The notes under the pieces were generated by a model, which had not been told where the DNA came from, did not search any database, and was given only the letters and a program-made list of their open reading frames with translations. From contig NZ_CP096883.1 of the NCBI RefSeq assembly GCF_023273895.1, positions 1,922,001 to 1,986,000 on the forward strand: a stretch of DNA of 64,000 bases, read 5' to 3'. The DNA comes from Sphingobacterium sp. PCS056 (GTDB taxonomy: Bacteria; Bacteroidota; Bacteroidia; Sphingobacteriales; Sphingobacteriaceae). Positions 58,147 to 64,000 of this stretch are shown piece by piece (positions within the stretch are counted from its first letter, which is position 1; every line of letters begins with the position of its first letter). The position numbers and the translations under genes are program-made.

Positions 58147-61008
58147 ATGTTAAATATCCGCATTACAATTTCTATCCTATTTTATTTATTGTTAGCGACC
58201 CTCGTTGAGGGACAGTCTAAAAAACAAATTCAATATCTTTCTGGAACAGATAATGCGCATACGGTAGCGTGGGATTTTTGGGTCACTGGTGGCCGAAATG
58301 CAGGTAAATGGACTCAGATTGCTGTGCCAAGCCATTGGGAACAGCAGGGGTTTGGAGCGTACAATTATGGTCGCGACTATGTTACCTATGGTAAAAATTT
58401 TCAATTTAATGATGAGAAAGGTTTATACCGTCATCATTTTGAAATACCAGCACAATGGAAAGGAAAAAAAGTGGCTATTGTATTTGAGGGATCTATGACC
58501 GATACGGAAGTAAAAATTAATGGTCAGTTGGCAGGAGAGGTCCACCAAGGTGCTTTTTATAGATTTAAATATGATATTACGGATAAAATTCGGTTTGGAA
58601 AACCCAATTCATTAGAAGTAATGGTATCAAAAATGTCAGATGAAAAAACGGTAAACAACGCGGAGCGTTTAGCTGATTATTGGATTTTGGGCGGTATCTA
58701 CAGGCCCGTTTATCTGGAAGCAACGCCACAGAAGCATATCAGTTGGACAGCCATAGATGCTCAGGCTGATGGGAGTTTTCGTAGTCATGTTTACTTGGAA
58801 GGATTGACCCAGAAAGAAGAGCTATTACTTGAGATCAAAGATCGTTTGGATAAGACTATTGCTGTTAAAAAGTTTACTGTACAGCCATCAGATTCTGTTA
58901 AATTAATTGAACTGTCTGTAGATAAACCTTTGTTATGGACAGCAGAAACACCTCACTTATATCATGCTGTTTTTACATTGGGAAAAAAGAATGAAGAGGT
59001 TTACGAACATCAAGAACGTTTTGGGTTTAGAACAATAGAGGTTCGGGAAGGCGATGGCATTTTTGTAAATGGTGTGAAAGTCAAAATGAAAGGTGTGAAT
59101 AGGCATGTTTGGTGGCCTGAAACAGGACGATCAGTGAATCGCGATATCGATTTGAATGATGTCAAGCTGATTAAGGAAATGAATATGAATGCTGTGCGTT
59201 GTTCCCATTATCCACCAGACAAATCTTTTTTAGAAATCTGTGATTCTTTGGGTCTTTATGTATTGGACGAGTTAGCTGGTTGGCAGAAAGCGTACCAAAC
59301 GCCTGTAGGAAAAAAATTGGTTAAAGAAATGGTTATTCGTGATGTGAATCATCCATCGATCATTCTTTGGAGTAATGGGAATGAAGGGGGACATAACAAA
59401 GAACTGATCGATGAGTATAAAAAATATGATCTTTCTGGACGTACGGTGATCCATGCGCATCACCGACCTGGAAACGAGATCAATGGTATTGATTGTAATC
59501 ATTACGAAGATTTCTATTCCACCAAAAAGATTTTAGAGGGACCGCATATTTATATGCCTACCGAATTTTTGCATGCTCAGGACGATGGAGGCGCAGCGGC
59601 TGGTCTTGCCGATATTTGGGAGTTGCATTGGAATGCAAAACTTGGTGCAGGAGGTTTTATTTGGGATTTTGCCGATGAAGGTTTAGTGCGAACAGATTTT
59701 AATGGACAGATCGATGTCAATAAAGTGAATGCGCCGGATGGTATTCTCGGTCCATATCGTGAAAAAGAAGGTAGTTTCTATGCGATAAAAGAAATTTTTT
59801 CACCCGTTCATATTACCTTAAAACAATTACCAGCAAATTTTGATGGTGCGATTGAAGTTGAGAATCGCTATCATCATACGAATTTAAAAGAATGTTCTTT
59901 TGCGTATAAACTGGTGACTTATCAACGACCTGATGCAGATCGGGCTGGCATGGATGCTATTGGTGGACAGGTGATCAATAGCCCAGCAATAGCCCCTACA
60001 GAGAAAGGTGTGCTCCAACTACAGCTTCCTAACGATTGGAACCAGTATGATGCACTCTTATTAACCGCTGTAGATTCGCATGGAGAAGAAATTTATACAT
60101 GGACATGGCGAATAAAGGATAATAAACGGATCACTGCCGAAATTTTGCCCATAAAATCTGCTAGTGCTGTAACATTAACGGATGATAGTACCAATTATAT
60201 CTTGAAAGCAAATGGAATAACGGCTTTCATTGCAAAGAAAACAGGACTTCTTGTAGATCTAGCGAATGATTACAGTATGAAATTGGCATTCAATAATGGA
60301 CCTATATTAACGGATGGACAATCGCATGTCAAAACAGCTAAAACCTGGAAAGACGGTCAAAATCAGATTGTCGAATTTATATTGGAAGGTGGTTTGAGTC
60401 TCATTCGTTGGACTATGCATCCTGATGGTTGGCTGAAGCTGGATTATGCCTATCACATAAATAAACCAACTTTATACGCCGGTGTTAGTTTCAGTTTTCC
60501 TGAGAATTATATCATTAGTGCTAAATGGTTGGGGAATGGTCCTTATCGCGTCTGGAAAAATAGGATGCAGGGGGTAACGTTGAATACTTGGGAAAAAATG
60601 TATAACGATGGGCATGCGGGTATCGGACCATGGATATTTCCTGAATTTAAGGGATATTTTTCAGATGTAAGTTGGGTGCAATTTAATACAGTGCAAGGTA
60701 AATTCTTGGTCGCAACAGAACAGGATAATATGTTTTTACGGTTGTTCGAATTTTATGGGATCTCTGGCCCCAAAGGTTATCCTCAATTGCCTTCAGGAGA
60801 TATATCTTTTTTAGACGCTATTCCGCCAATAGGAACTAAATTAGCATTGGGAATCAACAATAATGCTGCAGTTAACGGTCCTGCGGGTGAGTTGAATCAA
60901 CTACATGGAGAAACCACCAGAACCTTATATTTTTACTTTGGAATACCTAAAGGAGAAAAGGAAAATACACAGTTCGTGATGCCAAAAATAAATGTGTTAA
61001 CTGATTAA
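58147..61008 (+). CDS. GH2 family beta-glycosidase (beta-galactosidase-like)
   Basis: This 953-residue secreted protein has a signal peptide ending VEGQ. It has the N-terminal jelly-roll (AVPSHWEQQGFGAYNYGRDYVTYG), an Ig-like domain, a TIM barrel with GVNRHVWWPETGRS, and the acid/base Glu at about 413 in NGNEGGHNKE. The probable nucleophile is at about 473 in PTEFLHAQDD. A C-terminal LacZ-like domain follows (PYRVWKNRMQG, EFYGISGPKGYPQLP). It removes beta-linked galactose or a related sugar from the side chains. It stands after a 500-base gap and may have its own promoter. Confidence 0.9.
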   Translation: MLNIRITISILFYLLLATLVEGQSKKQIQYLSGTDNAHTVAWDFWVTGGRNAGKWTQIAVPSHWEQQGFGAYNYGRDYVTYGKNFQFNDEKGLYRHHFEIPAQWKGKKVAIVFEGSMTDTEVKINGQLAGEVHQGAFYRFKYDITDKIRFGKPNSLEVMVSKMSDEKTVNNAERLADYWILGGIYRPVYLEATPQKHISWTAIDAQADGSFRSHVYLEGLTQKEELLLEIKDRLDKTIAVKKFTVQPSDSVKLIELSVDKPLLWTAETPHLYHAVFTLGKKNEEVYEHQERFGFRTIEVREGDGIFVNGVKVKMKGVNRHVWWPETGRSVNRDIDLNDVKLIKEMNMNAVRCSHYPPDKSFLEICDSLGLYVLDELAGWQKAYQTPVGKKLVKEMVIRDVNHPSIILWSNGNEGGHNKELIDEYKKYDLSGRTVIHAHHRPGNEINGIDCNHYEDFYSTKKILEGPHIYMPTEFLHAQDDGGAAAGLADIWELHWNAKLGAGGFIWDFADEGLVRTDFNGQIDVNKVNAPDGILGPYREKEGSFYAIKEIFSPVHITLKQLPANFDGAIEVENRYHHTNLKECSFAYKLVTYQRPDADRAGMDAIGGQVINSPAIAPTEKGVLQLQLPNDWNQYDALLLTAVDSHGEEIYTWTWRIKDNKRITAEILPIKSASAVTLTDDSTNYILKANGITAFIAKKTGLLVDLANDYSMKLAFNNGPILTDGQSHVKTAKTWKDGQNQIVEFILEGGLSLIRWTMHPDGWLKLDYAYHINKPTLYAGVSFSFPENYIISAKWLGNGPYRVWKNRMQGVTLNTWEKMYNDGHAGIGPWIFPEFKGYFSDVSWVQFNTVQGKFLVATEQDNMFLRLFEFYGISGPKGYPQLPSGDISFLDAIPPIGTKLALGINNNAAVNGPAGELNQLHGETTRTLYFYFGIPKGEKENTQFVMPKINVLTD

Positions 61009-61250
61009 TTGATTATTACGTTCATACCAACTTATTTTTTATGGATATAGAGAAGGAGCTTTGAAAAAATTGGTATTCAGGATACTACAGGACAGCTCTT
61101 GGTGAAAATGTTCATACCTTTAAGATCTTTTACTGTTGAGATGATAAGCTTATATGACCTGATTCATAGAGGTAGTACAGGAAACAGAGAAATATACATA
61201 TGCTGACCAGAATCAGTACAACTATAAACCATCAATAAAAATCTAATATA

Positions 61251-62573
61251 ATGAGAAAAACTTGTTGCTCTTTACTTGTACTCCTAGCTTTTGTTGTGTT
61301 CTCCCATGTAAATGGACAACATAAATTTCCAAATGGAGCGCCCATATCAGATTGGTTTGAAACGGTAGTACCTACTGCTATTGAAAGTTTAGGACAAAAA
61401 TATAGCATAACAGATTTTGATGTTATACAAGATAGCACGATCATACAAACAGCCAAGATCCAACGCGCCATAGATAAGGCGTACGAAAGTGGGGGTGGTG
61501 TAGTGGTTATACCTCGAGGTGTTTACCTCAGTGGATCGTTGTTCTTTAAACCAAAAACACATTTACATCTGGAGGAAGGTGCTGTATTGAAAGGGAGTGA
61601 TGACATTGCAGACTTTGCATTGGCAGAGACACGTATGGAGGGACAGACCTTAACCTATTTTTTGGCTTTAGTGAATGCCGATCAAGTTGATGGTTTTACG
61701 ATTTCGGGTAAAGGGACTTTAGATGGAAATGGTCTTCGTTATTGGAAATCTTTTTGGCTGAGACGTCAATTTAATCCCAACTGTACCAATATGGACGAAA
61801 TGAGACCTAGATTATTGTATGTTTCCAATAGTAAAGATGTACAGATTTCGGGCATTCGATTGGTAAACTCTCCTTTTTGGACTTCTCATTACTATAAATG
61901 TGAAAATCTGAAATTAATCGGATTACATATTACGGCACCAAAAGCGCCAGTAAAAGCCCCCAGTTCAGATGCTATTGATCTGGATGTATGTCATCAAGTA
62001 TTGATAAAAGATTGTTATATGTCGGTCAACGATGATGCTATTGCTTTGAAAGGTGGTAAAGGGCCAAAGTCTAATCTGGATCCAAATAATGGACCAAATT
62101 ATAATGTGATCATTGAAAATTGTTTTTTTGGTTTCTGTCATAGTGCTTTGACCTTTGGTAGCGAATCCGTGCATAGCTATAATATTATATTTAGAAATAA
62201 TACTTTAGATCAAGCACAGAAGCTTCTTCAATTAAAGATGAGGCCAGATACTCCGCAGGAATATGAAAATATCCTGATTGAAAATATTAAAGGAAATGTA
62301 CAAAGCATGTTGTATATCAAACCCTGGACTCAATTTTTCGATTTAAAGGGTGAAAATCAAATTAAAATGTCCTATGCAAAAAATATGTTATTGCGTAATA
62401 TCGATCTTGACTGTGCTATCGTATTTGACGTATTGAATTCACAACAATATGTGTTATCCAATTTTACATTTGAAAATATGAATATTCGTGCTTCAAAAGA
62501 TCCAGTTATTCATCAAGAATATATTCAGGATTTTACGCTTAAAAATGTCACTGTCAATCATAAAAAACTATAA
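61251..62573 (+). CDS. GH28 polygalacturonase / rhamnogalacturonan galacturonohydrolase
   Basis: This 440-residue secreted right-handed beta-helix has a signal peptide ending HVNGQ. It has the GH28 acids: SDAIDLD (Asp about 240), NDDAIALKGG (Asp 261/262), His about 297 in FGFCHSALTFGSE, and LQLKMRPDT in place of RIK. The standard GHG is CHSAL here, as in a Bacteroidota subgroup. It attacks alpha-1,4 or alpha-1,2 GalA linkages in an exo mode, judged by context. The preceding 242 bases hold no supported gene, only a short open stretch with stop codons. Confidence 0.9.
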   Translation: MRKTCCSLLVLLAFVVFSHVNGQHKFPNGAPISDWFETVVPTAIESLGQKYSITDFDVIQDSTIIQTAKIQRAIDKAYESGGGVVVIPRGVYLSGSLFFKPKTHLHLEEGAVLKGSDDIADFALAETRMEGQTLTYFLALVNADQVDGFTISGKGTLDGNGLRYWKSFWLRRQFNPNCTNMDEMRPRLLYVSNSKDVQISGIRLVNSPFWTSHYYKCENLKLIGLHITAPKAPVKAPSSDAIDLDVCHQVLIKDCYMSVNDDAIALKGGKGPKSNLDPNNGPNYNVIIENCFFGFCHSALTFGSESVHSYNIIFRNNTLDQAQKLLQLKMRPDTPQEYENILIENIKGNVQSMLYIKPWTQFFDLKGENQIKMSYAKNMLLRNIDLDCAIVFDVLNSQQYVLSNFTFENMNIRASKDPVIHQEYIQDFTLKNVTVNHKKL

Positions 62574-62602
62574 TTTGCTAACCTCAAAAGTTTCATACCT
62601 AA

Positions 62603-64000
62603 ATGATGAAAATTAAACTTTTATGGATCATGGTTGTGCTGATCAGTTATTTTGATTTATCAGCACAGAGAAACATGGAGTTTCTCAACAGAGGTATGGT
62701 AGGTCTGAAAACAACGGATAAATCGGTTTTTTTGAGCTGGAGATTGTTAGGTACGGATGATTATGAAACCGCTTTTACGCTTTATAGGCAACAAGGGGAT
62801 GGTCCTAAACAAAAATTAAATAGAACTCCTTTGATTAAAGGAACTAATTTTTTGGATCAAACTGTTGACCTGAAGCAAGAGGTGATCTATACATTGGCTC
62901 TTGTCCAAGCTGGGAAAGAAGTAGAAGTGGATAAAATCACGTTGACTAAAGATCAGCAAATCCAACAATACCTAAATATTCCTTTGCGAACTCCAGCTGG
63001 ATATACACCCGGAGATGTTTCTGTTGGAGATCTGGATGGTGATGGCAGTTACGAATTGATTGTCCACCAAACTGGAATTGCTCATGATAATGCGCATAAT
63101 GGCATTACATCTGAACCTATTTTTCAAGCTTATCAATTGGATGGTACTTTTTTATGGGAAATCAATCTAGGTAAAAATATTCGGGAAGGGGCACATTATA
63201 CACAATTTATGGTCTATGATCTGGATAATGATGGACGTGCAGAATTGGTTTGTAAAACTGCAGATGGAACAAGAGATGGGCTGGGTAAGATCATTGGGAA
63301 TCCTTTAGCAGACTGGCGCGATACGGTAAGAACTTCTATAAATTTTGGAAGGATTTTGACTGGTCCCGAATTTTTAACGGTTTTTGATGGTCTGACTGGA
63401 GAAGCGGTGAGTACGGTTGATTATCTTCCAGGTCGGGAAGATCTTCGTTCTTGGGGTGATACCAACGGAAATCGTGGCGATCGCTACTTAGCTGCTGTTG
63501 CCTACTTGGATGGGGAGAACCCGAGTGTGATCATGACTAGAGGTTATTATGAAAGAACCGCCTTAGCTGCTTGGGATTTTAAAGATAAAAAATTAGTGAG
63601 TCGTTGGGTTTTTGATACCAAAGGGCGTAAACATCCTTATTCGGGACAGGGTTATCATAGTTTGTCGGTAGCAGATGTCGATCAAGATGGTCGGGATGAA
63701 ATTGTTTTTGGGTCTATGGTAATCGATGATCAGGGTAAGGGTTTGTATAGTACAGGTTTGGGACATGGTGATGCTTTGCATGTTGGTGATCTTGATCCAG
63801 ATAGACCAGGCCTAGAAATCTTTGGTATCCATGAACTAAAAGGAGGTAGAAAAGGGATTGGTGTTAGTTTATTAGATGCAAAGAATGGTGAGCTTTTATT
63901 TAAAAATGCGATCGATCAAGATGTCCCACGTGGAGTAGCTGAAAATATTGATCCAAACCACCGTGGGGCTTACTTGTGGTGGTTGGGTTCTAAGGATATG
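62603..64000 (+). CDS. PL11 rhamnogalacturonan lyase (3' end outside window)
   Basis: The start at 62603 (a second ATG follows at 62606) gives a signal peptide ending LSAQ; 466 codons are visible to the edge of about 620 expected. An N-terminal fibronectin-like domain (MEFLNRGMVGLKTTDKSVFL, VFLSWRLLGTD) is followed by an eight-bladed propeller with calcium-binding repeats: DLDGDGSYELIV, DLDNDGRAELVCKTADGT, DVDQDGRDEIVFGSM. PL11 cuts RG-I between Rha and GalA by beta-elimination, making the unsaturated ends that GH105 then removes. Confidence 0.93.
   Translation, partial: MMKIKLLWIMVVLISYFDLSAQRNMEFLNRGMVGLKTTDKSVFLSWRLLGTDDYETAFTLYRQQGDGPKQKLNRTPLIKGTNFLDQTVDLKQEVIYTLALVQAGKEVEVDKITLTKDQQIQQYLNIPLRTPAGYTPGDVSVGDLDGDGSYELIVHQTGIAHDNAHNGITSEPIFQAYQLDGTFLWEINLGKNIREGAHYTQFMVYDLDNDGRAELVCKTADGTRDGLGKIIGNPLADWRDTVRTSINFGRILTGPEFLTVFDGLTGEAVSTVDYLPGREDLRSWGDTNGNRGDRYLAAVAYLDGENPSVIMTRGYYERTALAAWDFKDKKLVSRWVFDTKGRKHPYSGQGYHSLSVADVDQDGRDEIVFGSMVIDDQGKGLYSTGLGHGDALHVGDLDPDRPGLEIFGIHELKGGRKGIGVSLLDAKNGELLFKNAIDQDVPRGVAENIDPNHRGAYLWWLGSKDM

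Overview
The window is about 64 kb of AT-rich bacterial chromosome. It looks like a member of Bacteroidota, most likely Sphingobacteriaceae (Sphingobacterium-like). The reasons are a SusC/SusD pair, a giant hybrid two-component sensor with a beta-propeller periplasmic part, atpD-atpC standing apart from the other ATP synthase genes, few Shine-Dalgarno sequences, and promoter-like TTTG / TAnnTTTG pairs. The assignment to genus is inference. No rRNA, tRNA, CRISPR array, transposase or prophage gene was recognised.

Layout, left to right. (1) 1-9.4 kb: the 5' part of a secreted M60-type metallopeptidase, a class Ib ribonucleotide reductase operon (nrdH-nrdI-nrdE-nrdF, minus strand), a secreted S9 glutamyl-endopeptidase-like enzyme (plus strand) and a DUF2911 exported protein. 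(2) 9.7-25.2 kb: a nearly complete branched-chain amino acid operon on the minus strand, read ilvE-ilvD-ilvB-ilvN-(DinB-like)-ilvC-leuC-(methyltransferase)-leuD-(modF-like ABC protein)-leuB-leuA, then a terminator and ilvA. Three genes not needed for the pathway sit inside it. A family of about 140-bp structured repeats occupies the leader regions of leuD and leuB. (3) 25.2-26.2 kb: a gene-free kilobase with a plus-strand promoter/hairpin candidate (possible small RNA) and diverged iterons resembling DnaA boxes. (4) 26.2-32.0 kb: atpD-atpC, a membrane coiled-coil protein, and a cNMP/CBS/DUF294 signalling protein paired with a DnaQ-fold exonuclease. (5) 32.1-64 kb: a polysaccharide utilisation locus (PUL). 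A hybrid two-component regulator faces away from a long plus-strand run of secreted carbohydrate enzymes.

The PUL reads as a system for pectic rhamnogalacturonan-I or a related rhamnose/uronic-acid glycan. It has an endo-lyase (PL11, cut by the right edge), GH28, two GH105 unsaturated uronidases, GH2, a GH43-like enzyme and a CE12 acetylesterase, with SusC/SusD uptake. A complete rhamnose route is built into the locus: transporter RhaT, isomerase RhaI, kinase RhaB and the fused aldolase/dehydrogenase. Right next to the regulator lies a tight four-gene cassette, GH105 - DUF2264 - BNR_4 propeller - DUF2264, whose exact chemistry is the least predictable part and the best candidate for undescribed biochemistry.

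A recurring theme is hairpins between cotranscribed genes: nrdE/nrdF, ilvC/leuC, leuD and leuB leaders, atpD/atpC, susC/susD. The susC/susD hairpin is a relative of the ones in the leucine genes, so the repeat is dispersed across unrelated operons. All family calls come from reading motifs and remembered homologues; no database search was run.
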